From the NCBI GenBank assembly GCA_032622095.1, contig CP136061.1:98763345-98827344 (forward strand): 64,000 nucleotides of DNA. Direction: 5' to 3'. Source of the DNA: Siphonodentalium dalli. Taxonomy: Eukaryota > Mollusca > Scaphopoda > Gadilida > Siphonodentaliidae. Of this stretch, positions 27,401 through 38,200 are shown one piece after another; position 1 is the first letter of the stretch, and every line of letters begins with the position of its first letter. The notes below the pieces were generated by a model. The model searched no databases and was not told the origin of the DNA. It was given only the letters and a program-made list of their open reading frames with translations. The position numbers were made by a program, and so were the translations under genes.

Positions 27401-30400
27401 GAAATCCTATGGAGCATAGCTTATTCCCACGCAATACCGCTTGGACCGAAACAAAGCGGTTCTACATGTGTACACATTTGAATTTCAGTTTGAATGTTTT
27501 TCAAAGGGGAAAGGAACATTCGGAAAATTATGAAAAAAAAATAAAAGTTTAAAATTTGTGAACTGGAGAGCGCGAATTAGGTCTAGAGAAGTCTCCTTGT
27601 GCAAACTGGAAACTGCGTTTTTTTTTTTTGTGGAAATTGTGCTGTGAAGTTAGACGGACGTTGGACGTTCGTGGACATTCAACAATTTGATTATTTGCAT
27701 GGAAATATGTTTGCAAGGAGGGTGATTTGTTTAAATAAGAGTTGTGTGGGCACAAGGCAGCTGTTAGTCATATCAACAAATGCGAGTCTATGGTATTTCA
27801 TTGAAAACAGACCGTGTCTCGAATGTCCACGAACGTCCAACGTCCGTCCAACTTCACAGCGATATTCCCAAATATTTGATCACCCCCATTATCTCACAAA
27901 CTGCAAGCATTATGATATGCCGATGATTTTCATTCGTTACACATCCGGGTACGCCCATGGCACCCGAAACGGGCCCTATAATTGGGCCAGAAACATATAT
28001 TTGAATGTCTGTTTGAATGTCTTTCGAAAGGTAAACAAATGGACGTTCGACTTAGAAAATTCTGTCTAAAGTTCGCCGTGAGTGCAGAGGGTAGAGGCAA
28101 AACCAGTGGATCAATAACCTTGAAATTTCGGTAGGGAAATCCTATGGAGCATAGCTTATTCCCACGCAATACCGCTTGGACCGAAACAAAGCGGTTCTAC
28201 CTGTGCCTATATATGTGCGATTCGAGTCACCTGCCGGTAACCCCATTTTAGATCCACAGTGTTGAACGTCCAACGTCCAATGTTTTTCAAAGTAAAAAAC
28301 ATTCGGAAAATTGTCTTAATTTTTATTTTTAAATTAATCTGTTTGAGAGCGCGAATTAGGTCAAGAGAAGTCTCCTGGTGCAAACTGGAAACTGCGTTTT
28401 TTTTTTTTTTTGGAAATTGTGCTGTGAAGTTAGACGGACGTTGGACGTTCGTGGACATTCAACAATTTGATTATTTGCATGGAAATATGTTTGCAAGGAG
28501 GGTGATTTTTTAAAATAAGAGTTGTGTGGGCACAAGGCAGCTGTTAGTCATATCAACAAATGCGAGTCTATGGTATTTCATTGAAAACAGACCGTGTCGC
28601 GAATGTCCACGAACGTCCAACGTCCGTCCAACTTCACAGCGATATTCCCAAATATTTGATCACCCCCATTATCTCACAAACTGCAAGCATTATGATATGC
28701 CGATGATTTTCATTCGTTACACATCCGGGTACGCCCATGGCACCCGAAACGGGCCCTATAATTGGGCCAGAAGCATATATTTGAATATCTGTTTGAATGT
28801 CTTTCGAAAGGTAAACAAATAGACGTTCGACTTAGAAAATTCTGTCTAAAGTTCGCCGTGAGTGCAGAGGGTAGAGGCAAAACCAGTGGATCAATAACCT
28901 TGAAATTTCAGTAGGGAAATCCTATGGAGCATAGCTTATTCCCACGCAATACCGCTTGGACCGAAACAAAGCGGTTCTACATGTGTACACATTTGAATTT
29001 CAGTTTGAATGTTTTTCAAAGGGGAAAGGAACATTCGGAAAATTATGAAAAAAAAATAAAAGTTTAAAATTTGTGAACTGGAGAGCGCGAATTAGGTCTA
29101 GAGAAGTCTCCTTGTGCAAACTGGAAACTGCGTTTTTTTTTTTTGTGGAAATTGTGCTGTGAAGTTAGACGGACGTTGGACGTTCGTGGACATTCAACAA
29201 TTTGATTATTTGCATGGAAATATGTTTGCAAGGAGGGTGATTTGTTTAAATAAGAGTTGTGTGGGCACAAGGCAGCTGTTAGTCATATCAACAAATGCGA
29301 GTCTATGGTATTTCATTGAAAACAGACCGTGTCTCGAATGTCCACGAACGTCCAACGTCCGTCCAACTTCACAGCGATATTCCCAAATATTTGATCACCC
29401 CCATTATCTCACAAACTGCAAGCATTATGATATGCCGATGATTTTCATTCGTTACACATCCGGGTACGCCCATGGCACCCGAAACGGGCCCTATAATTGG
29501 GCCAGAAACATATATTTGAATGTCTGTTTGAATGTCTTTCGAAAGGTAAACAAATGGACGTTCGACTTAGAAAATTCTGTCTAAAGTTCGCCGTGAGTGC
29601 AGAGGGTAGAGGCAAAACCAGTGGATCAATAACCTTGAAATTTCGGTAGGGAAATCCTATGGAGCATAGCTTATTCCCACGCAATACCGCTTGGACCGAA
29701 ACAAAGCGGTTCTACCTGTGCCTATATATGTGCGATTCGAGTCACCTGCCGGTAACCCCATTTTAGATCCACAGTGTTGAACGTCCAACGTCCAATGTTT
29801 TTCAAAGTAAAAAACATTCGGAAAATTGTCTTAATTTTTATTTTTAAATTAATCTGTTTGAGAGCGCGAATTAGGTCAAGAGAAGTCTCCTGGTGCAAAC
29901 TGGAAACTGCGTTTTTTTTTTTTTTTGGAAATTGTGCTGTGAAGTTAGACGGACGTTGGACGTTCGTGGACATTCAACAATTTGATTATTTGCATGGAAA
30001 TATGTTTGCAAGGAGGGTGATTTTTTAAAATAAGAGTTGTGTGGGCACAAGGCAGCTGTTAGTCATATCAACAAATGCGAGTCTATGGTATTTCATTGAA
30101 AACAGACCGTGTCGCGAATGTCCACGAACGTCCAACGTCCGTCCAACTTCACAGCGATATTCCCAAATATTTGATCACCCCCATTATCTCACAAACTGCA
30201 AGCATTATGATATGCCGATGATTTTCATTCGTTACACATCCGGGTACGCCCATGGCACCCGAAACGGGCCCTATAATTGGGCCAGAAGCATATATTTGAA
30301 TATCTGTTTGAATGTCTTTCGAAAGGTAAACAAATAGACGTTCGACTTAGAAAATTCTGTCTAAAGTTCGCCGTGAGTGCAGAGGGTAGAGGCAAAACCA

Positions 30401-32815
30401 GTGGATCAATAACCTTGAAATTTCAGTAGGGAAATCCTATGGAGCATAGCTTATTCCCACGCAATACCGCTTGGACCGAAACAAAGCGGTTCTACATGTG
30501 TACACATTTGAATTTCAGTTTGAATGTTTTTCAAAGGGGAAAGGAACATTCGGAAAATTATGAAAAAAAAATTAAAGTTTAAAATTTGTGAACTGGAGAG
30601 CGCGAATTAGGTCTAGAGAAGTCTCCTTGTGCAAACTGGAAACTGCGTTTTTTTTTTTTTGTGGAAATTGTGCTGTGAAGTTAGACGGACGTTGGACGTT
30701 CGTGGACATTCAACAATTTGATTATTTGCATGGAAATATGTTTGCAAGGAGGGTGATTTGTTTAAATAAGAGTTGTGTGGGCACAAGGCAGCTGTTAGTC
30801 ATATCAACAAATGCGAGTCTATGGTATTTCATTGAAAACAGACCGTGTCGCGAATGTCCACGAACGTCCAACGTCCGTCCAACTTCACAGCGATATTCCC
30901 AAATATTTGATCACCCCCATTATCTCACAAACTGCAAGCATTATGATATGCCGATGATTTTCATTCGTTACACATCCGGGTACGCCCATGGCACCCGAAA
31001 CGGGCCCTATAATTGGGCCAGAAACATATATTTGAATGTCTGTTTGAATGTCTTTCGAAAGGTAAACAAATGGACGTTCGACTTAGAAAATTCTGTCTAA
31101 AGTTCGCCGTGAGTGCAGAGGGTAGAGGCAAAACCAGTGGATCAATAACCTTGAAATTTCGGTAGGGAAATCCTATGGAGCATAGCTTATTCCCACGCAA
31201 TACCGCTTGGACCGAAACAAAGCGGTTCTACCTGTGCCTATATATGTGCGATTCGAGTCACCTGCCGGTAACCCCATTTTAGATCCACAGTGTTGAACGT
31301 CCAACGTCCAATGTTTTTCAAAGTAAAAAACATTCGGAAAATTGTCTTAATTTTTATTTTTAAATTAATCTGTTTGAGAGCGCGAATTAGGTCAAGAGAA
31401 GTCTCCTGGTGCAAACTGGAAACTGCGTTTTTTTTTTTTTTTGGAAATTGTGCTGTGAAGTTAGACGGACGTTGGACGTTCGTGGACATTCAACAATTTG
31501 ATTATTTGCATGGAAATATGTTTGCAAGGAGGGTGATTTTTTTAAATAAGAGTTGTGTGGGCACAAGGCAGCTGTTAGTCATATCAACAAATGCGAGTCT
31601 ATGGTATTTCATTGAAAACAGACCGTGTCGCGAATGTCCACGAACGTCCAACGTCCGTCCAACTTCACAGCGATATTCCCAAATATTTGATCACCCCCAT
31701 TATCTCACAAACTGCAAGCATTATGATATGCCGATGATTTTCATTCGTTACACATCCGGGTACGCCCATGGCACCCGAAACGGGCCCTATAATTGGGCCA
31801 GAAGCATATATTTGAATGTCTGTTTGAATGTCTTTCGAAAGGTAAACAAATAGACGTTCGACTTAGAAAATTCTGTCTAAAGTTCGCCGTGAGTGCAGAG
31901 GGTAGAGGCAAAACCAGTGGATCAATAACCTTGAAATTTCAGTAGGGAAATCCTATGGAGCATAGCTTATTCCCACGCAATACCGCTTGGACCGAAACAA
32001 AGCGGTTCTACCTGTGCCTATATATGTGCGATTCGAGTCACCTGCCGGTAACCCCATTTTAGATCCACAGTGTTGAACGTCCAACGTCCAATGTTTTTCA
32101 AAGTAAAAAACATTCGGAAAATTGTCTTAATTTTTTTTTTTAAATTTGTCTGTTTGAGAGCGCGAATTAGGTCAAGAGAAGTTTCCTGGTGCAAACTGGA
32201 AACTGCGTTTTTTTTTTTTTTGGAAATTGTGCTGTGAAGTTAGACGGACGTTGGACGTTCGTGGACATTCAACAATTTGATTATTTGCATGGAAATATGT
32301 TTGCAAGGAGGGTGATTTGTTTAAATAAGAGTTGTGTGGGCACAAGGCAGCTGTTAGTAATATCAACAAATGCGAGTCTATGGTATTTCATTGAAAACAG
32401 ACCGTGTCGCGAATGTCCACGAACGTCCAACGTCCGTCCAACTTCACAGCGATATTCCCAAATATTTGATCACCCCCATTATCTCACAAACTGCAAGCAT
32501 TATGATATGCCGATGATTTTCATTCGTTACACATCCGGGTACGCCCATGGCACCCGAAACGGGCCCTATAATTGGGCCAGAAACATATATTTGAATGTCT
32601 GTTTGAATGTCTTTCGAAAGGTAAACAAATGGACGTTCGACTTAGAAAATTCTGTCTAAAGTTCGCCGTGAGTGCAGAGGGTAGAGGCAAAACCAGTGGA
32701 TCAATAATCTTGAAATTTCGGTAGGGAAATCCTATGGAGCATAGATTATTCCCACGCAATACCGCTTGGACCGAAACAAAGCGGTTCTACCTGTGCCTAT
32801 ATATGTGCGATTCGA
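20726..32815 (+). repeat. Octameric higher-order repeat, two copies of about 6.10 kb
   Basis: Units 16-23 (from 20,726) and 24-31 (from 26,830) both read a b a b a b b b. The distinctive b linkers at 25,902 and 32,007 lie 6,105 bp apart. Private changes in the last unit of each block (TTTCCTGG for TCTCCTGG, AGTAATATC for AGTCATATC) recur at the same place, supporting block duplication. The final unit is cut short at about 32,815. Confidence 0.82.
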
Positions 32816-33055
32816 TTCAGCTGCAAATAAGCGGTTTTAAGATCGTTGTTGTTGAACGTCCAATGTCAAACCAACTTCACAGTAATTTTCATCTGGAAAT
32901 ATGCGGATTTTATATCGTTTTTGTTGAACGTCCAACGTCCAACGTCCAATGTCAAACCAACTTCACACTAATTTTCATCTGGAAATATCCGGATTTTATA
33001 TCGTTTTTGTTGAACGTCCAACGTCCAATGTCAAACCAACTTCACACACCTCCAC
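32816..33055 (+). repeat. Terminal tandem repeat, 79-86 bp, about 2.5-3 copies
   Basis: CAATGTCAAACCAACTTCAC recurs at 32,861, 32,947 and 33,026 with the shared context ATTTTCATCTGGAAATAT and TTTATATCG. The 86-bp spacing contains one extra CGTCCAA heptamer relative to the 79-bp spacing. Each copy begins with GAACGTCCAACGTCCAATG or a shortened form, the motif found in the type b linker of the satellite. The block directly abuts the end of the array. Confidence 0.85.
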
Positions 33056-33157
33056 ATATCAATAAACAACTTGAGAATGGGTTTTTATAATTATACAAGT
33101 TATGAGAATAACCAATGTGAGCTATTGTATTGTCTATTCCCCGCTCATCCACACCAG

Positions 33158-33320
33158 CAGAAGAATGCACCACATCACTTTAACAATAAAAGCAATAAAT
33201 TGTTGAATGACCGGTCTACCGTAGATTTAGCTTCAGTTGTTGAAAAATGCGCCGTTCCAGTAACTGTTGTCTTTCGTGTTTTGCCTAATGTGGGACGTTA
33301 CGTTCGTCGATCTGTTCGTG
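33158..33320 (+). CDS. Possible internal exon, unidentified
   Basis: A pyrimidine-rich tract ending in CCACACCAG precedes an open segment that ends at a strong donor (GTG|GTAAGT, intron from 33,321). The frame gives a stretch of about 54 residues with protein-like composition, including VVEKCAVPVTVVFRVLP. It lies 1.8 kb upstream of, and on the same strand as, the SETMAR-like gene but has no evident link to it. I do not recognise the family. A chance open stretch beside chance splice sites cannot be excluded. Confidence 0.25.
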
Positions 33321-33322
33321 GT

Positions 33323-34029
33323 AAGTAAACAATATGTTACTACCAATTGAAAGCGTATACACTGAAACACACCCACAGTGACCTACAACCATAATGTGTC
33401 TCAAACCTATGGTGATGAATGACATGTATTGTTGTTCTTTGCGGTACACAAAACACGTGTTCCTATCGTAACCGGAAACACGTGGATATGATGATGTGCG
33501 CGAAATTAGGTCTCCTGTCAAAAACCACTGGACTGCACGCTAGCGATTTTTTGGGGCGGTTTCTGCACAGATAGCTATGTGACCACATACCGCACATGTG
33601 ATTCATTCTGGCTTTAGAAATGTGTATAAGACTATATATAGCTATCAGTTTAAAGGGACACGAGGCCTTCACGGCACATGGGTAACTTAATTGTCAATAA
33701 CCAAGTACGTTAATCCAGATAAAGGTACATGCAATAACCAAAGGCATCACTAAGAAACACGTACATGGGGAAATAGACAGACTTTGTTCGTATTTTTGTT
33801 GTCGGCAAGTCACCGATGACAATATGATCCAATATACCCATGCATATTGCAACAATCGGTATGCGTATATGAAAGCATTATATTGATGATGCATAATGTG
33901 TGGCATTACAGACGGTGTGAGGACACCGATGCTGATTTGCATGAAGATACAAATTTACTTTAACGTTAAACTGTGCCACGAGGCCCACGACTTCACATCG
34001 ATTAATTAGATCATTAAATTAACGTGGCG
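33323..34029. other. Intergenic stretch, nothing recognised
   Basis: Mixed unique-looking sequence with several short open frames on both strands, none with recognisable motifs. No repeat with partners in this window was seen. Confidence 0.5.
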
Positions 34030-34037
34030 ATATATAT

Positions 34038-34319
34038 CAGGGGCGTAGCAAGCAAATTTTATTGGGGGTGTATAACGATTCATCGCGGGGGAGAGCACGA
34101 GAGGGGGTAGCCCCCTTTTGTTTGTGGGGGTGGGGGGGTCCTCCCCCGGGAAACTTTTCTGACATTGGAAGCTTAAAGTGGCTCTCTGGTGGCTTCTGAC
34201 CCATCTGACATTGTTTTCCCACCCACTACATTATCATAGATTAGATCAACCACCCCATGCATCCCACCACCCATAGTATCGTAAATACCCCCTGCCCCCC
34301 CCCGGTTCCCACGCCCCTG
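34038..34319. mobile_element. hAT-type MITE with 8-bp target duplication
   Basis: A 282-bp element begins CAGGGGCGTAGC and ends in ACGCCCCTG. It is flanked on both sides by ATATATAT (34,030-34,037 and 34,320-34,327). Terminal CAGGG-type ends and an 8-bp duplication are the signature of the hAT superfamily. The AT-only target makes the duplication slightly less decisive. The interior has G-rich and C-rich runs and no transposase, so it is non-autonomous. Confidence 0.8.
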
Positions 34320-34327
34320 ATATATAT

Positions 34328-35161
34328 GCTACATATATGTATTTGTTTATACTATATACTATAATATATATGCTGTGGTTGTAAACGGTGTAAATAACAT
34401 GGTGAAATCTGCGTTAGTTTTTATCCCCGATTTTGTTCAGAGAACTGTTTAGGCCTATTATAATCAGCCTGTCCGTCTGTCCGTGCGTCTGGGTTGTGAC
34501 GATATTACTTAGAATTCCATGGAATTTGGCATGTTGTTGACATATGAGATCGCGCAGATGAGGTTCTAACGCGGTTCTATGCACGTTTTCGACTTAGAAA
34601 ACTTATTCGGAATAATAACTTAAACGGACATGGCTTATTCAAGATTTCAACTTATGTTTAAGTAATTTTGAAGGAAGTGCATGTAACATAGGTTGACAGG
34701 TAACCGAAATGTTGAAATATTGGCTGCATATGCTCTGGAAGATACGTTCCATGGTCACAGCCATTTTCCAGCTGTTTTAAGTTTTAGGCACAGAAGTGAG
34801 AAGTTAAACAAACAGGATCAGACTAACACGGGACGCTCGATCGTTTCGCTTCCATGTCGTGCAAATTAATTTTTTGTTTGGTACCAAAACATCGTGTTCA
34901 ATGTTCTATTTTTTATGACTTCAAGTATTTATCAACCTATTTCAATACTGGACAAAATTCAAAAGCGAATGTAATTATATGTATATTTTGGAGCGCAAAC
35001 AGCTACTTGTATGTAGCTTTAATTGAGCAATACTCATCAGAATGTATTGATATATGGGTCACATTTGATTTTCAGAGTAATGTTCGAATGCACCTATATT
35101 GTGCTGCACGTGTCTGTGATCAGATAGCGCATATACAATAACCCACAGTTTGGCAAACGCA
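34328..35161. other. Upstream region of the SETMAR-like gene
   Basis: Contains an AT-rich stretch, then a segment with CCTGTCCGTCTGTCCGTGCG near 34,468 that resembles a dispersed repeat, then sequence leading into exon 1. The promoter must lie in or near here, but no core element is clear enough to call. A 95-codon open frame at 34,854-35,141 is probably non-coding. Confidence 0.4.
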
Positions 35162-35272
35162 ATGGCATCGGATAGCAGCGGACAGATACATGATGTATGC
35201 AACGGCTTGGAAAACGTAGCTGTACCATTACTTAATCGAGTGACATCAGTTCATGACAGGATCTACTTTACG
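35162..35272 (+). CDS. Exon 1 of the SETMAR-like gene
   Basis: Starts with ATG in good context (G at -3 and G at +4) and encodes 37 codons up to a GTATGA donor at 35,273. The peptide contains DVCNGLENVAVPLLN, resembling the N-terminal GLENVPVP-type motif of invertebrate SETMAR homologues. Joined in phase 0 to exon 2 it gives FT followed by YVSRNIPGPGC, which fits the usual Y-x-P-x-N-x-PGPGC run before the pre-SET cysteines. The acceptor before 38,838 has a clear pyrimidine tract ending in CAACAG. Confidence 0.75.
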
Positions 35273-38200
35273 GTATGAATATTAATTAATCAAATAAATG
35301 TTCGGATAATAATAAGCTTATCGGCATATCAATATAATGCAGGGATGTGCCAACATGTGTTATTCAGAGCACCAGACTAATAAAACAATCTAAATGTTTT
35401 TATAGGAGAGCTAGGTTTGGAACTGGGTAAGATACCTTTCGATGCCCTTCCCATTGAAAAAGAATAATCTGTGTCTACAGTCCAATAACAACTTTTGGGT
35501 AGGCACCTTTTTCTAGGATAGGTACGGAAACCCTAAACACAGGTATTTATTTTTTTTGGCCTAAATATAAAAGTGCAGAAGGTGTCCTATTTATTGAGGG
35601 AAATGTTCAGATAATAAGTTCAACAAACAATGTTGAACTTATTATCTGAACATTTCCTACGGGATAACTACTCATCAATGATGCTTGATTATAGAAAAGA
35701 TTAAAGCTCAACTACAGTAATGCCCAAAGTAATCGACTCCTTAACCACAGCAGAATTATGGGTAACTTTTCAGGATTTAGTCGGAAATATGGCTTGTTGC
35801 CATTCATCGGAAAGCTCGCCCCGAGAGCTTTCCGATGAATGGCAACAAGCCATATTTCCGACTAAATCCTGAAAAGTTACCCATAATTCCGCTGTTGTTA
35901 AAGGTACGGTTGGCCTTGGCGGTGGGTATCCTTTGAAAATATTTAACACCGTCACAAACAGAAAGAACATCAAAATGTAGACATACTTTGTCCGTATACA
36001 AATAAGAAATATCGCATAAACAGTATGTTATTGTCATATGTTTGACCATTGTTATGTAAACAAAGGCATAAAAAGTTACTTTTCTGGCGTTTGTTTATAT
36101 TATGATGGTAAACATAAAGAGCGTTCTTTGTTGGTGAATTCCTGATAGGGAGCTAATAAAGAGCGTTTATGCCATTTGGGTGTGATTAGCCAGTAGCATT
36201 GTATTGTGTTCTGTAACACAATCAGGCTCTTGCTTAGGTAAAATATAGTAGGTCTTTATGATTACATGCTGTTTACGCGATGGTCATGGTATATATGGAC
36301 GAAACTGTATGCGTTTTAATGTTTTTCTGCTTACGGTGTTTGGAACAAATATGAATATTTTCGACAATTAAGGCCAACCGTGCCTTTAAGGAGTCGATTA
36401 CTTTGGGCATTACTGTAGGTTTAAATTGGTATGATAGTTTGAATTTATAACCAGTGTTTACAAATGGTGTGTGACATTTGTTGTATGGAATTGTCCATCA
36501 GGTAGATGATACTGTAGGTTGCCAGGTTGGACATTCCAACACAAACTCTATGCAGTGTTTATCCCCCTTGGTGACTCGGTAAGACCGCTGCTACCGGCGA
36601 CATTTTACCCACATTTGGTGGAATTCCGCGATATAAAGATATATACTAAGCGAACTGAGCAACATGTTGTCCTTATTAAGCACACAAAATCTTGTTAACA
36701 ATTGTGTAATTTCGTACTAAAAAGCTTGGAAAGTCCCACTATAGAACCAAAGAAATATATTGCGACACGGTGTGATTTGGTTCTCCGGTTATTTCATCAT
36801 TGCAACACAAAAGTCTAAACGCACATGGACGACAATGTCACGACAACACGCATGGCAAGTCGAACACAAACATTCTAATTTGCTGCAATTTTGACGAGCA
36901 GCTTGCGAAAACCATCAACAAAACTACGGCTCTAATTCTCCATTCTGTCATTACGTTTTTAGTGCGGGAAATGTTCTCAAAGCACATAGGAAATTTTACT
37001 TTGATGCGATAATTTTTTCAATTTTGGCAGGAAACCCCCGCGCTAAAATATAGAAAAGCACAGACTATAGTACCCAGCCGGTGACAGAGTCAGAAAGGAA
37101 GTATGACTAGTGCGCTCCGGTATAGAGCTTGTGACATTCCAACAGTTTGAAAAGACTGAGGTACCAGTTTGAAGTCCATCCCAGGAGAGGCATTAGTGCA
37201 AATTGAATTTCATCGATTTTGGAATTTGGGTGTACAATTCAAAGATGCGAGTGCGCAGTGGAAATTACACGCTGGGCATCCCCACAATATATAGACCCCG
37301 CTAACCATGGCCCTGATATATAGCATTACTTGATGTCCACCGATATCTCCCCCAATCGTCGTCATCTTCATCTCATCGTCATCACCATGCACGAACATCA
37401 CATTCATTGTTTCTCATGAAATACTGCTCTGAGGTTAGTCAAAGTTTAGAATGACTTATTTGTGTTGGTCATAATTATTATGACGTCGTTGTTAGTCATA
37501 ATGGTCGTATTAAGTCGTTGTTAGTCATAATGACCTTATTACGTTGTTATTAGTCATAATTACCAAAATCAGCTTAGTCGAAATGACTAGGGTTGAGTCA
37601 TAATGACTAACTTATCTTAGTCACTGGGTATGTGGAAATGTAATTTGGTTGACGTTTTGTGCAAATGCTTCCAAGACCCAACCAGATGGTATAATTATCC
37701 AGAATCAGAGACCGAGTTGAAATCAGGCAAATTTCCAATAAATTCTCAAAAACACAGATTCCATTACTGGTCTGTTGAGAGGTATAGCAATGTTTTATGG
37801 TTTAAGTGTGTTAATGTGGTTTATTTCCGATATATCTGTGGTGTGGATGAAATTGAAACCTTTTATCCAAATTGAGTAGCCTTTGGTGTATGTGGGTATG
37901 TTGAATTCTTATATGTAACTATGCCATTATCTTGTCCCCTCACATTCGTTCTGTATATCTACAAGAATTGCGATGCAATCAATATTAAACATTATTTGAA
38001 GCAGTGTTGTAAACATATAAGTTATTATTTGTGTAACTTAGTCGCTATGGTTAAGGTCAGAGTTAGTAATAGTGACTTGCGGAAAGGTATGCACGGGTTG
38101 GTCAAAATGATTCTAAATGCTTATGTGACTAAGTTAATTATATTGACCCAAGGCTTTTCTCGGAGTTATCGTATATAAATATGCATATATAAGGTTTACA

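Larger units (their letters stand above)
9512..32815 (+). repeat. Right satellite array: 31 units with higher-order structure
   Basis: Units start at a conserved GAGAGCGCGAATTAGGTC block, for example at 10206, 10941, 11721, 12457, 13193, 13928 and 14708. Two linkers follow GCGGTTCTAC. Type a continues ATGTGTACAC and makes units of 735-736 bp; type b continues CTGTGCCTATAT and makes units of about 780 bp. Read left to right the order is a a b a a a b a b a a b a b a a b a b a b b b a b a b a b b b. The dimer a+b measures 1,515 bp. Copies differ at few positions, mainly poly-T length and isolated substitutions such as the loss of one CpG near 24,742, 27,820 and 29,332, so amplification or homogenisation is recent. 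No protein family was recognised in the repeated open frames. Confidence 0.96.

Noticed and set aside
30588-31853. Long recurring open frames (up to 187 codons) within satellite units
   Set aside because: They overlap on both strands, vary in length with poly-T slippage, begin in different places in each unit and show no domain. They are by-products of a repeat with few stops.
9512-32815. CRISPR array
   Set aside because: The repeats are 736-780 bp with no short unique spacers, the genome is eukaryotic and no cas genes are present.
32734-33090. 118-codon open frame at the array edge
   Set aside because: It runs through the 79-86-bp tandem repeat and its peptide simply repeats with the DNA.
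35770-35973. 67-codon minus-strand frame in the intronic MITE
   Set aside because: It lies across a perfect hairpin, so its peptide is an artefact of the inverted repeat.
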